The notes under the pieces were generated by a model. It searched no databases, had not been told where the DNA came from, and saw only the letters and a program-made list of their open reading frames with translations. Shown piece after piece: positions 39,341 to 50,572 of a DNA stretch of 64,000 nt. The translations under genes and the position numbers were made by a program. The stretch lies in contig CM032228.1 of assembly GCA_019009955.1 (NCBI GenBank), forward strand, positions 204,891,001 through 204,955,000. The letters run 5' to 3'. Numbering within the stretch: position 1 is the stretch's first letter; every line of letters begins with the position of its first letter. Source of the stretch: Riptortus pedestris (Eukaryota; Arthropoda; Insecta; Hemiptera; Alydidae).

Positions 39341-41868
39341 TACAAAGACGTCACGCCAAAACTAGTCAAAATAGATTCAGGGACAGTCAAAACGGATAAT
39401 TCTGGTTGAAACTGAAAACATAAAGATTTAGGGATTTTAACGCTTCCTTTACTTCGTACATGGAAGTAAAAAATAATAACAGTATATATTCACACACTAC
39501 CTGACTGGTTAGTTATACATGTCCGTAAGGGTAATCCGCTAGTCTGATTGTACTGACGAAAAAGATCTTCAAATATCCATTGATTGGGGGAATTATTTCC
39601 GATTTTATATTTTACCAACTGTCAACACCCCAGCCCTACTATAACTGGTGTGATTTCAGATCGTCTTTATGTCTTACACACATATCTTTTTATGAATATT
39701 TCAATCCCAAATAGCTTACTTAACCTTTAAAGGTTTATTAGCCGAGAATCTAATAATTGGTTTCCGAGGGAACTTAGTTTTCCCCCACAACGTTTCATTT
39801 GAGATTACAACACAAATTAAATTTACAATAATAATAAGTGTAATGAAACTGTTCTTCAATTAGAATAAAATAAAATAAAAAATTGTTTTATGTAAGTTGG
39901 ATAATTAATACCTGAGTACTAATTTAGTAAGCAAGGCGTTAAACGTTGGTTCTACGCCACAAGAGAAGCGTAAAACAATTCAGCATTAATTCCAGTTATA
40001 TTAAAGCAACTAGTCGGCACAAAGAGAGAAGTTGAGGAAGAATATTACACAGTCCCTGCATTGCGGAGCGGAGAATGGAAAATTCACATAATTATGGGGA
40101 ATACCGGGAAACTCACCATTCAACCTTCCTTCTAACATTACCCTACACCTGTGGGAAATAATGTTATTTAAGTCCTCTTTATTAACATGTTTCTTGGAAC
40201 GTAAAGTAAGACAGTTGTTTTTACTAAAACAATATTCTATCATTCTTCTTATTCTCCTCAGCTGTTCGTGAATTGTATTTAAAAGTAACTATAATGTGTT
40301 TTTTTCACTTGCTTAAAATAAAATAAAAAAAGCGTATTTATTTAAACTTATTAAAGTAAACAGAATTATTTGCTGAAGTACATTTGTTCATAGTATTGCT
40401 AAAATAAAAATGTTCTTAACGGTGATACATATGTGTATTTGTATGAATAATATAGTGACAAACAATCATGAACAAATATAGAGTAGAAAAAAAAAATCTG
40501 TGACATTAAATTCATCGGACATTAGAGTTTATTAATTACCAACATTTTATTTCAGAGGAATGTTACCCAGTATGAAATGTTTCTCAAATGTTGACATTGA
40601 AACATTTCAAGACCATAAATCAAATTAATTTTTGAGTAATAAAAAATATATTCTGGTCATAATTTAATCTTTGCATATTTTATTTTTCGGATAATACAAT
40701 ATGTTTTGACCACGAGGTAAACCTCCGCCATCTCAATGGAAGTAAACTAAAACACACCCACATGCTAACAATATTCATTCCCATTAACATAAACAAAAAC
40801 GTCTCAGCAATATTGAGGTATTCCCATATATTAATGGAATTCTATTTAGTGTTAATCAATATTAAAAGCACAAATTTTGAAATTAATAAATCAAAACTAT
40901 TTAGTGCAGAAATGTGTAAAAAACGACTTGAGCTTCTATTACTCTTTTTTCAGTTATGTCAATATTTACCTAGCTATTGACGTTTTGTCTTCAAATTAAA
41001 TCGAATTCTTATACAGCTTTTATAGTACCTTGGGACAGTAAACTCACAAAACCTTCATGGAATAGTTCATTCAAACAAATCCTTCCAGCCGTTTTTATTT
41101 TATTAAATAACAACTGAAATGAGAAAAAATAATTTTAATTTTCCCTCCATTGTTCTTAGATCAACCTGAATTTTTTAAAAAAATGCCCTTCCAGAATACC
41201 AATTATATTGAAAGCAAACCTTAGTTTTTTATTTCTACACAATGTATAATAAAAGTAAAACCAGACTTGCCTGATAAAAAGGAAAACGGTTCACCTGTTG
41301 ATTCTAAGACCATTTAGTTATTCAATGTTTCATTTAGCCAGTAATATTCATTATAATTCTCTAATGTTATTTTTCTAGCTAGAGCAGGACTAATGATTTC
41401 ATTTACTGACTTTTGTTAAAGGTAAAGTGCATTTTGCACTATCGCATTAACAACCTCAGCCTCTATTATGCAATATTAAATTCTAACCAATATTAAGTCG
41501 TTTCCATAGGAAGACCAATGTGACACTTAAATGTGTTGTTAATAGTAAAACAGTCATGAGCACCCACATGTTCATTTAAGTTGGGGCGGAAGTCAGATAT
41601 TATCCGATAAATTATTAGCGCGGGTCGAGAGGGTAACATTTTCGAGGGGAGTTTCCTGAATAACTTACACAGCTGTAGGAACCTTTCTCAAGATGTGGGA
41701 GACTGCCTGCATGCCATTTTAATACCACGCCTCCAGAATTCATAATGACTCTAAGTTCTGGGTCTTGGGTTCCTCAGCTCTAAATTACGAGTATTTATGG
41801 TTCAAAATGTATTGTTTTAACTCTGTAAATAGCGAACTTTAGTACATTATTATTAGAAAAAAATAATT
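39341..41868. other. No gene; one inner-end fragment
   Basis: At 39,522-39,590, GTCCGTAAGGGTAATCCGC, TGATTGTACTGACG and TTCAAATATCCATTGAT are a decayed inner arm end in plus orientation. AAAACGGATAATTCTGG (39,388) resembles 14,357-14,375. The remaining 2.2 kb is unique and AT-rich; frames of 72-77 codons are unremarkable. Confidence 0.45.
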
Positions 41869-42950
41869 TAGTCTTTGAGGAGCTGTGCAAACAGATTTCC
41901 CACGGCCAGGTGTATGCCACGCTGATGATATCAATTCACCATCTATTCTCTATTTATTCTTTAGTAGGAAGCTTGTGTAAACAGAGATTGAAATACAAAC
42001 TGAATACGAGGTTTATAGTGACTCAAAGTAAATATTGGATGGGTAGAAGTGGAATTTTACTCAGTAGTGAAAACTAAAAAAAAATTAAATATTTCGGTTA
42101 ATACCCAAGATACAGATAAAATAGATAGAACAACCTTTAAAGGAAAGGAAATTTTCAATAAGATTGTTTATATACAATGTTTTTATACAATTCATAATAA
42201 GTGAGATATTAAGAATTTTCAGATTTCTTTCCTTCAACGCTCCACCCCCACCACATCTCACCATGTTCCACCTTTACCCATTACCTTTATGTTACCTTTA
42301 TTTTTGGTTAAATATAGCGTATGGTATGTAAAAAAAGAAATCATGTGGTCTATAATGTAAAATATTAATTGAAGACGTTACACCGACAATATTTGTACAT
42401 ATTTCTTAAAACAAAAATATAATGAAAACAATATTTTTTATCCAAGGTTAATGAATCCTGATATATCAACTTATTGTTAGTATGAGACGAGCGAAAGTGG
42501 GAGTTTACTGAAGACTATACTACTACTAAAAACTGCAATTATTTTCTTTAATATTTGAGATACAAAAATCAAAATTTAAATATGCAACAAGATTGGTTGA
42601 GTTCAAATTTTGTATGGACCATATAATAACGGAGAAATTTCGAATTTACGAAATTTCCCATCAAACTCCCCCCCCCCCTCCTCCCCTTTTCCCCTGTTTC
42701 CTGTAGCCCAACTTCAGCTATTATCAGACTTGATTTATAGTTTTGATAAAAGTTTTAAATATCGAATTTTCGCGACTAGAGTAAAACAGTTTTATTGCAC
42801 TATAGTGTTGACATATATATATATATATATATATATTTAAACGAATCTCATTTTCGTCACTCCATCGATGGATATTTGAGACATTTTTCGAAAAATCTCA
42901 GACAAATGAGAAAAATCTCAATAGCTAATTCTCCTAGAGAAATCTCTGGC
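41869..42950 (-). mobile_element. Diverged Merlin-like arm, near full length
   Basis: Outer end TAGTCTTTGAGGAGCTGTGC, then AAACAGATTTCCCACGG. The layout matches 27,538-28,479 and 50,573-51,492 (CGCTGATGATATCA, TTTGTACATATTTC, AAAGTGGGAGTTTACTG). A C-rich block lies near 42,668, an AT tract at 42,812-42,837, and the inner end is GCTAATTCTCCTAGAGAAAT. Substitutions are frequent. Confidence 0.65.
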
Positions 42951-43308
42951 TTTCTTTCTTATGAACTATCTTTTGACGAGGATGTTAAAATTCTTCAAGA
43001 TGATTTAAATCCTTAACGTATGTTCTATTCGAGTATCATTGTTTCCTGCAGCACACAAAATATTGTAAATAAACGTCCTGAATATGTAGCCACTTTGAAA
43101 ACAAATTTTGAGACTACAAAATTGAATTATGAGTGAGCTGGCCAAGTTACGTTCAACAATACAAGTTAATAATCGAAGCCAAACGCGTCAATAACACACG
43201 TTCTGCCGATATTATCCATAAACTAACTCGGAGATCGTCTGGCACTTCAGAATTCTATACAAGTCTGTCCAGATGAATCCATTGGACCTTTTCAGAGGTT
43301 AATTTACG
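42951..43308. other. No gene recognised
   Basis: On the minus strand this may continue the LINE ORF1 remnant at 43,309, but no motif is visible. Confidence 0.4.
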
Positions 43309-43520
43309 TCAGGTTGGCCTAGAAAACGTATGGTTGTGGCCAAAATTCTCACATTTCTGACACCTTTGGCGCCAAAATCGGTGTAAAAGAGGTGGGCCAC
43401 GTCGAGGTTTGTATAAAATCGTTAATTCAAAAGTGACGCAACATTTTGGACCAACGTCCTCATTCAGACTTGTCAGTAGCTGTAATAGATTGATATTTAC
43501 AACACAAATTTTAGTCAACT
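43309..43520 (-). pseudogene. LINE ORF1 (Gag-like) zinc-knuckle remnant
   Basis: The minus-strand frame reads VTFELTILYKPRRGPPLL, then RCQKCENFGHNHTFSRPT. This fits the pattern of a short domain (PRE_C2HC type) followed by a CxxCxxFGHxxxxC zinc knuckle. That pairing occurs in ORF1 nucleic-acid chaperone proteins of Jockey/I-like retrotransposons. The final zinc ligand appears as S where C is expected, and later knuckles are not seen. A stop follows RPT. Only about 70 residues are recognisable, where a full ORF1 is several hundred. No matching ORF2 lies next to it in the expected direction. I infer a 3'-truncated, inactive copy. Confidence 0.55.
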
Positions 43521-44002
43521 GAACATAGTAGTTGATATTGTGGAGAAAGATTCCTGCCCTACAACATCATACTGACAAATCATTCATGTCCTTCCACCAG
43601 AGAAGCCTCAGTGTTAAAAATAAATTAGATTATTTTCATATCCCGGGTGACGAACGGACCTGCGAAATATTTGAATTTATAATATTAATTTTTAAAATTT
43701 ATAATCAACGGATCCACTAACTCGAATGCATTTATACTGAATACTTGAAGTACTTTTTATTTATTTCTTTATATCAAGCCAAGGATTTTCATTAGAAAAC
43801 TTTCTGAATGCTTTGTTAAGGATCGTTTGGAGAATTTCCATATTTTCAGAGACTGGAGATCCCCTGATGAATAGGCGTTTCCCTCTGAACGTGCCTCCTC
43901 CCAGTCGGAATCCAAATGAGAAAGAGAGGGAGAGAGAGAGCAGGGGGGAGGAGATACCTGCCGAAGTGCTGATATAATTTAAGTCGCGGGAAGAAGGGGA
44001 CT
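43521..44002. other. No gene recognised; GC-rich patch
   Basis: 43,840-44,050 is unusually GC-rich for the window, with GAGA and GGGGGAGGAG runs. It leads into the repeat at 44,003. The 97-codon minus frame there has no known family. Confidence 0.45.
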
Positions 44003-44335
44003 TCGCCCCTCCCCCCTTTATCGAGTTAAGTCCCGGGGAGGGGAAGGGACCCAAAGTCTCTCAGACCGTAAAACTTATAACTTAACTAATTACCATAATC
44101 TATTTATCTGGCAGCGCCACTGGCCCCAGGACCCTTCTCACTCACCGCCTCCCTCCAATATTGGCATTTATTGGATAGAAATAGTTTGGCTAGTGGATTC
44201 CTAATTGTTTACATCTGTCTAATCTTCTTCAAGTATTTTTTGCTCATATCAATTACGGTCTTCGTTGTTAAGTAAACAAGTCGTTTTCAATTACCAAACC
44301 GAGAGAGCATTTGGTCAACTAGCTGGCCATAGTTT
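44003..44335 (+). repeat. Paired interspersed repeat, copy 1
   Basis: CCTTTATCGAGTTAAGTCCC, GGGGAGGG, CAAAGTCTCTCAGACCG, TTAACTAATTACCATAATC, TATTTATC and a GAGAGCATTTGG end follow the same order as 47,665-47,990. Each copy is followed within about 65-135 bases by a minus-oriented Merlin-like arm. Confidence 0.65.
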
Positions 44336-44399
44336 TTTCGGTCGAAGTAGTTCCTAACGGTCGAGGTATTCCTGAAAGATGAAGTAAATGATCTCGGAA

Positions 44400-44863
44400 T
44401 TTCTACAGGAAAACCGTAACAAAAAGTGAAAGTTCAATGAGAACCATATTTGTTATTCAGTTCTCAAATAAATTGGTTCATAATATAACAGCTTAATATG
44501 ACATGTGTAGGATTAGGAGTTTACTGAAGGCCGAAAACTAAAAAATGCAAATATTTCGGAAATGTTCGGAAACACGCTAATGGAAACACGTACATGACAA
44601 CGTCTATAGACCATTAGTAACATTAAGACTGTACCTTTATAATTTTTCGATACGACGCGTAATAACGGAGATATTAAGAATTTTCGAAATTCCCCCCTCT
44701 CACTCTTTCCAAATAAACCCCCTCTCTCAATTGTCGGATTTCAGCTATTAACGAACTTAGCCTTTAGTTTCACATAAAATGTATAAATATCGAATTCGGT
44801 AACGATAAAACAAAGATTCTCACAAGAGCGTTAACCGACAAAAATGGATGTGTGTGTTTATTT

Positions 44864-44926
<63 letters not shown>

Positions 44927-45312
44927 TTATTTTCTCAATGAAGTAACCCTTCAGAGAGGGAGTTTATTTCCTACATGCCCCGTACAATACAGTACATTAC
45001 ATGTATTTGTAGATTAATAACAAATTTTAAACAATATATACAATTTTTTTGTTTAATCATACAAATATAAATAATTAATATTAACTCCAATATATAAATT
45101 AGAACATTATTGAACTAAACATTAAATGGTGAAAAGTAAAATGGTAATAATAATAATAGCGTATTATCAATTTATTCATAATAGCTAGTCCAATAACGTG
45201 TTTTCTGGTATATCACTTCTGCAAATTTCCTCAGTGCTTTACTGAATTTTTCGAAAATCTCGTCATGAGTACGACCTCAATAGGTGATTTCTCCTGAGGG
45301 GAATCTGCTAAT
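44400..45312 (-). mobile_element. Merlin-like arm, interrupted
   Basis: Lacks the outer terminus and begins at AAAGTTCAATGAGAACC, as in 10,490. It keeps GGAGTTTACTGAAGGCCG, AATATTTCGGAAATG, CGGAGATATTAAG, the C-rich block near 44,690 and TATCGAATTCGGTAACG. An AT tract (44,867-44,922) leads into foreign DNA (44,923-45,235). The inner end resumes at 45,246: GAATTTTTCGAAAATC, GAGTACGACCTCAATAG, GTGATTTCTCCTGAGGGG, AATCTGCTAA. Confidence 0.7.
44923..45235 (-). repeat. Retroelement-like insert inside the arm
   Basis: The first ~75 bases, read on the minus strand (GGCATGTAGGAAATAAACTC, CTGAAGGGTTACTTC), match 25,640-25,735. The insert sits exactly between the AT tract and the inner end of the host arm, so insertion was at or near the microsatellite. 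Confidence 0.5.
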
Positions 45313-45417
45313 AGAGTAGAAATAAACCTCCCGCTTGCTGATTTGATTTATTTATGGATCGCCGATATCAAATAATGGGACGTTTACAATGTAGCAGGAC
45401 ATATTTATATATGCCTG

Positions 45418-45841
45418 TTAGGGAGTGAATATTATAATGAACGATTGTTATATTTATATCTCTTTGTAATTGTAAGATATAGGTTAGATCTAAAACATAT
45501 GTTTTGTAAATTCATAAGATAGGCTTTTGTTTTGCAAGTCATGAGTTGAAGAATAAAGAGACACATTCTGATGAAACATGCTAAACCTTTTTTGTGATTA
45601 AGAAGACGATGTAGAAGTCTTTCCTACCGCACCTCATCTTCATGGAGAGAGAGATATTAGGTAGTGAATATTATAATGAACGATTTTCGTGTTTATATCT
45701 CTTTGTAATTAATTGTAAGGTATAGGTTAGGTGTAAAACATATGTTTTGTAAATTCATATGCTAGGCTTTTTTTGGCAAGTCATGTGATGAACAATAAAG
45801 AGACACATTCTGATAAAACATGCTAAACCCTTTTTGTGATT
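45418..45841 (+). repeat. Tandem LTR-like direct repeat (183 + 185 bases)
   Basis: Unit 1 (45,418-45,600) and unit 2 (45,657-45,841) both run from TTAGG, GTGAATATTATAATGAACGA, through ATATGTTTTGTAAATTCATA, CAATAAAGAGACACATTCTG-type sequence (GAATAAAG in unit 1) to ACATGCTAAACC, TTTTTTGTGAT. The spacing is 239 bases with a 56-base spacer. AATAAA followed by a downstream GT-rich end, and the TGTTAGG start of unit 1, are LTR-like. Only two partial copies are present and no internal retrovirus-like genes are seen. A simple tandem duplication is the alternative. Confidence 0.7.
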
Positions 45842-46873
45842 ATGAATGCCATTGCATTTGGAATGGTCCAAGAGACCTATCTCAGTCTTCAATTAGTATC
45901 AGAAGGGTGGGTATCTGTTAGAGTTCTCTGTTAGCTCTGTCTCAGTGTATACATCAAGATCAACTGTCAAGAAGGAAACTCTCCTTGGACACGTTTCTGG
46001 TAAAATGAAATTGTTTCTAACAGTTATCCTTAAATTCTGGACAGTTTAACCTCTGAGAAGACCCCCTAGTATTGGAATGACCGGCAAAGAGGTTGCACAA
46101 GAAATCGATCATTGCCATTTGTAGGAGGCCTACTTATACCACTGGATGACGTGAACAACCTCATTTACAGACTATTTGTTTCTTTCCGTTATTATTTTTG
46201 CCAAGAACAAATATGGTAATGCATACATTTATTTTATCCCAGATAAGTAAATTTTGCTAATTAATTAAGTCTTTTTATTTATTTACTATTTATATAAATG
46301 CATTTTTTTAAGCAGTGAATGATTTTTTTTATTAAGTAGAGAGCCAAGACATTTTTATTTTTTTTTTTGACTTATACCAATAGCATTTTCTCACCTGCTA
46401 ATATGGAGTTACATTTAATATTATTTTTTAGGTGTCTGAGCTACATAGTTTAGCAAATTACCCTGAGAAATCCGAAATGTTACTTTATCATTGCTAATTT
46501 TTGAAAATAGAAGGAGTTTGAATATCTTCCCCAAATAGTAGGTATATTCTCGCTTTCCTTATTGCCATTTTTCTTGGAATAATGATGACTGAAAAACAAA
46601 AAACCTGCCAACTGAACAGGGGTTAAACAATATAAATATTTGAAAATAAACCAGGAGCCTAAGTAACTTAACGACAATAGATGCATGTTCGAAAAATGGA
46701 TGCAAAACATTTCTTAGTTTAGTAGAGTATGGAATCGATAACAGACCCTGGCTACGTTAGAATCAAGTTGTACGGCTAGATATAGAAGGTAAATTACGAG
46801 AGAATAGTACCACCTATGTAGCGTTTATGTACGCACCTACTTTGTATGTATGCACCTAATATTAAGTTCTCCA
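45842..46873. other. No gene recognised
   Basis: Unique sequence. A T-rich patch at 46,310-46,430. A 76-codon minus frame at 46,480-46,710 is unremarkable. Confidence 0.5.
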
Positions 46874-47560
46874 TTTTAGCAAATTTCCTTCAAGGGTGCT
46901 ATTGAGGTTGAACTCTTGACACGATTTTCAAAAAAATGTCTTCAAATGTCCATTGATCCTACCCAGGAGATGGCAAAAATGAGGTCTGTTCGAAATTTTA
47001 AGTATATATAGGTATTTGTATGTTAACGCTCTAGTGTTCGCAAATTTTGTTTGATCGATGCCAAATTAGGCATTTAAAAGTCTTGTTTAAAACTAAAGAT
47101 CAAGTTCATTTACAGCTGACATCGGATCAGTGGGGGAGAGGGTGGTTTAGCTGGTCGAATTTCTAAAATTCGAAATATCTCCGTCTAATCGAAAAATTCA
47201 TAGAACCAATCTTAATCTAAATTTAATTATATGTGCATATCTTTATCTTGAAAACCGGGCATTTTTTTCATTTTCAACCTTCAGTAATCCCCCAATTTTA
47301 GTCATCACACTTTAACAATAATGGAATATATCACGAAACGTATTATTGAAACCTTATATTCCCAATATTGTTTTTAAAAGATCTTTGCAAGAAGAGATAT
47401 GCAATTACAATGTGTAATGACGGCAACATTAAGATTTTATTTACCGCCTATTCTACTCATCGGATTTTTCTTTGGAAATGGAGAATATATGGTGAGGTGA
47501 GATCAGCTGTGTCTCATAGAAGAATCTGGGAAATCTGCTTCACTTAAGGCTTTGCCCGTT
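46874..47560 (+). mobile_element. Diverged Merlin-like solo arm
   Basis: Inner end TTTTAGCAAATTTCCTTCAA, half the palindrome lost. TCCTACCCAGGAGATGGC follows, and the AT site is short (AAGTATATATAGGTATTTG). Then CTCTAGTGTTCGC, ACAGCTGACATCGG and TAACAATAATGGAATATATC. The outer end is heavily altered: GGGAAATCTGCTTCACTTAA, GGCTTTGCCCGTTC. Confidence 0.7.
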
Positions 47561-47664
47561 CATTGGAAGAGACCAGGACACACGTTGATCTGTTTGCTAG
47601 TTTTCTAACAGAAATAAGAACCCACAAAAACATGAGCGTCATATTATTGTATACTTTATGTGAG

Positions 47665-47990
47665 GAAAGGGCCCCCTTATTGAGTTATGTCCCGGGGAGG
47701 GTCGCAAAGTCTTTCTAACCGTTAAGTTTAATTACTTAACTAATTACCATAATCTATTTATCCGTGATCTATCTATTTAGCCTCTCTGGTCAAACTCAAT
47801 TCTCACTCTCTGCTGTTCTTTAACATTCCAATTTATTGGATTGGAATAGTTTGGATGTGCTTTCGTCCTTATTATCTCAAGAGATTTCTCGCTATCGCCA
47901 ATTATTGTCGCCAGCTCCTGAGTAAACAAATAATATTTCAAATGCAGAGATGGGAGAGCATTTCGCTATCAGCCAATTCATAAAACCACA
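47665..47990 (+). repeat. Paired interspersed repeat, copy 2
   Basis: CCCTTATTGAGTTATGTCCC, GGGGAGGG, TTAACTAATTACCATAATC, GGATTGGAATAGTTTGGATG and GAGAGCATTTCGC align with 44,003-44,335. Confidence 0.65.
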
Positions 47991-48672
47991 CTTACTGTGC
48001 TTTTTATACGAACATCTTAGAAGGTAAAAAGATTTAAATGAGTTCTGAGTTGGAGGGGGTATGTAACATTGTTTATTCTCACTTTGAATTTATAGTACGC
48101 CATCCCATCTTACTCTTTACTGTAAAAAGTCCGTCACGCAGGAGCTGCGTAAATTAAGCAGATTTCCCACAGGAAGGTTTACAACAGATATATCTACTGG
48201 TAACAGCACCGTGATTGTTAAGCATATAAATACAAATGGTAATAAGAAATCATTCAGTCAACTTACAAGTTAATAATATCTACAACGGAAAGCGTATGAA
48301 TTGTAAAGAAACAGGGCAGCCAACTTCGCAGCGCTGAATAGATAGAATTAGTCTGGGGAAAGAAGAACAATTAATAAAATATATCTGAATATAACATATT
48401 AATTTTATTGAAAACTATTTATTATAGCTGGTGCAGTAATTTGTAATGAATCAGAATAATTTTTATCTCAATCACTGAGATTTTAGTAATCCAAGAACAA
48501 AAGAAGGTATTTGCATTTATCTTGGTATAAAAAAGGTTTGATGGAAACAATATTTGGTGTTCAACCTTTTAATCAAGTGTTTCATGATATAACAGCTTAT
48601 TATTAATATGACACTAGCAGGAGTAGGGGTTTACTGAAAGCGGAAAACTATAAAATTCAATATCTCGGTTAA

Positions 48673-49953
48673 CCCTAGAAGTACCAAGGGGGGGGGGGGC
48701 TCCTTGAGCCCACAACTTTTTGTTTTTGTTCCCTATCACCCAATTTTAATGGGATATTTTTGATATTTTATGTATTCCTCAGAAATACATCTTAGAATGA
48801 GGGCATAACAACAAAATTAAATAAAAAAATTTCTATGTTGAGAAAAAAATTTTTTTTTGACGTATGGGCTCGAGGAGCCCCCCCTTGGTAATGCAAGGGG
48901 TAGTTATACTCTTAAGTACCAAGGGGGGGGGGGCTCCTCGAGCCCACTGATATTTAATACTACATTTAACTAGTAATTCAAGTGTTATTAATTATATTGC
49001 TCAAATAATAATTACTTTGATGTAATTTTAACATACACAAACCTTCTCAAGTTTTTTTCCCCCAATAAAAAAATATATATATTCTCCCCATATAATTTTT
49101 TTTCATATAAAAAATATATTACTGAGATGGTTATAATTATTGTTCCTGATAGGTACTTTTTTAGAAAAGAGAAGATTTTCTAGGTTGTTCCCAACTAGGG
49201 GAACAGTTAGTCCATGCTGCATCCTGGACACAACATGGAGAAGAAATAGTGCTGGCCGAAGAAAGTACTTTTTATTTGAACTATCTGAGAGTTTAGTAAA
49301 ATTGTGTGTTGCTGAAAGGAGTGAAAATCTAGTGGGCATTCCTAGATTTTCAGTGAAGGCCATGGAGCATGCTCTAGGGCGAGAACTGATTTATCCCCAA
49401 TTGGAGGAACAAGGTTCATCAAGTGGAAGGCTAAGGTGTTACACTTGTGTTAGAGAAGCCAAATCAAAAAAAGAAAAATACAACAACCTATCAAAATTTA
49501 AGCAGCGTTGCTTCAAATGTAAACGTTCAGTGTATAACAAACACTCGGAAAAAAAATTATTGTGCAAAAGCACCGATAATTGCAATTACGAATCTGATAA
49601 TTAGATTTTCTTAAATTATTATTCTATTATAATGTTATAACTTAGATATAGATAACTTTTTATTCTAACAATGTTTAGATATGTTCCTCTAGTAGAATAA
49701 AACTACATTTAATTTAAAGTCATCGTTTTTCCCCATCCGAACTTTTTTTTTTATTTTTGTATTTAATTTTTTTTTTTTTTTTTTTTTTCCCACAGGTGAC
49801 ATAAGAAACGTTCATTAAACATTATCCAATAGAAATAAAAATTTAAAAAAAATTATAGAACCAAAATAAAAGGTTTTTAAGGTTGTGGGCTCGAGGAGCC
49901 CCCCCCCCCCCTTGGTAATCCATGCGACCTGGGAGAGGTCGGTAATACTAGGG
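48673..49953 (+). mobile_element. piggyBac-like element, internally deleted
   Basis: The 1,281-base element is bounded by TTAA on both sides (48,669-48,672 and 49,954-49,957), the target duplication specific to piggyBac transposons. The ends are CCCTAGAAGTACC at left and, inverted, CCCTAGTATTACC at right; CCCTAG is typical for the superfamily. Removing the element and one TTAA restores the Merlin-arm consensus, so the insertion is younger than its host arm. A motif of CCAAG, a G run and CTCCTCGAGCCCAC recurs at 48,684 (as CTCCTTGAGCCCAC), 48,866 (inverted), 48,918 and 49,886 (inverted). A coding remnant of the transposase C-terminus lies at 49,095-49,604, so most of the catalytic region is deleted and the copy is non-autonomous. 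Confidence 0.9.
49095..49604 (+). pseudogene. piggyBac transposase C-terminal remnant
   Basis: An open frame of 154 codons from the ATG at 49,140 ends at 49,604. Residues ~38-58 (RRKYFLFELSESLVKLCVAE) resemble the helical segment just before the linker in piggyBac transposases. Residues ~98-148 form a cysteine-rich block, RCYTCVREAKSKKEKY then RCFKCKRSVYNKHSEKKLLC. It fits the CxxC...CxxC...H...C zinc-binding domain that ends these proteins and binds the terminal repeats. The catalytic DDD domain is missing; family proteins usually have about 500-600 residues. An AATAAA lies downstream near 49,696. The ATG is probably not a natural start. Whether the cysteine-rich domain is still made is unknown. 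Confidence 0.75.
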
Positions 49954-50261
49954 TTAATACTCAGTATACCTACGGAAAATATGCATAGAACAATATTTAT
50001 AGTATATTTAATTTTCAATAAGATACTTTCTATACAATATTTCGAATCGAACGGAGATATTTCGAAATTCCTTCCCTCTACCCCTCCCCCCCCCATGTCC
50101 GATTTTAGGAGTTAACGAACTTGATCTTTCTTTTTACATAAAACGACTAAATTGGACAGTTTGTTAACGATTAAACAATAATTTCGACAGTTAGAGTGGT
50201 AACAAACAAATATATAGATTGGTAGATAGATATGTATATAAAATATTGTAAAATTATAATA

Positions 50262-50314
<53 letters not shown>

Positions 50315-50446
50315 TACAGATTTGAACGGGGTTTCATTTTCGTCATCTCCTAGGTAGGATCGATGGACATTTGAAGAAAAACTTCGAAAATCGCGTCATG
50401 AGTACGACCTCAATTGCTGATTTCCCTTAAGGGAAATCTGCTAAAA

Positions 50447-50572
50447 TATACCCTCCTACAGATGAATCAAAGGTACACGTAATTCCTTTGAGTCCCCTCA
50501 AAAGACACTTCTTTATTTATGACAATCGTGGGAGAACGACATGTATAGTATTAGATAATTCCGATTATTAGA
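50447..50572. other. Short spacer between two Merlin-like arms
   Basis: About 125 bases with no features. Two same-orientation arms flank it. Confidence 0.5.

Larger units (their letters stand above)
48124..50446 (-). mobile_element. Merlin-like arm, full length, split by a piggyBac element
   Basis: Outer end AAAAAGTCCGTCACGCAGGA, GCTGCGTAAATTAAGCAG. The outer region (48,175-48,500) closely follows 52,860-53,175, including TATCTGAATATAACATATTA. At 48,660 CTCGG is followed by TTAA, where the piggyBac insert begins. The arm resumes at 49,954 (TTAATACTCAG) and continues with CAATAAGATACTTTC, the C-rich block near 50,085, AACTTGATCTTTCTTTTTAC and an AT tract near 50,255-50,310. The inner palindrome is perfect at 50,419-50,438, then TGCTAAAA. 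Without the insert the arm is about 1.04 kb. Confidence 0.9.

Noticed and set aside
49103..49363. 86-codon minus-strand frame
   Set aside because: Antisense shadow of the piggyBac transposase remnant.
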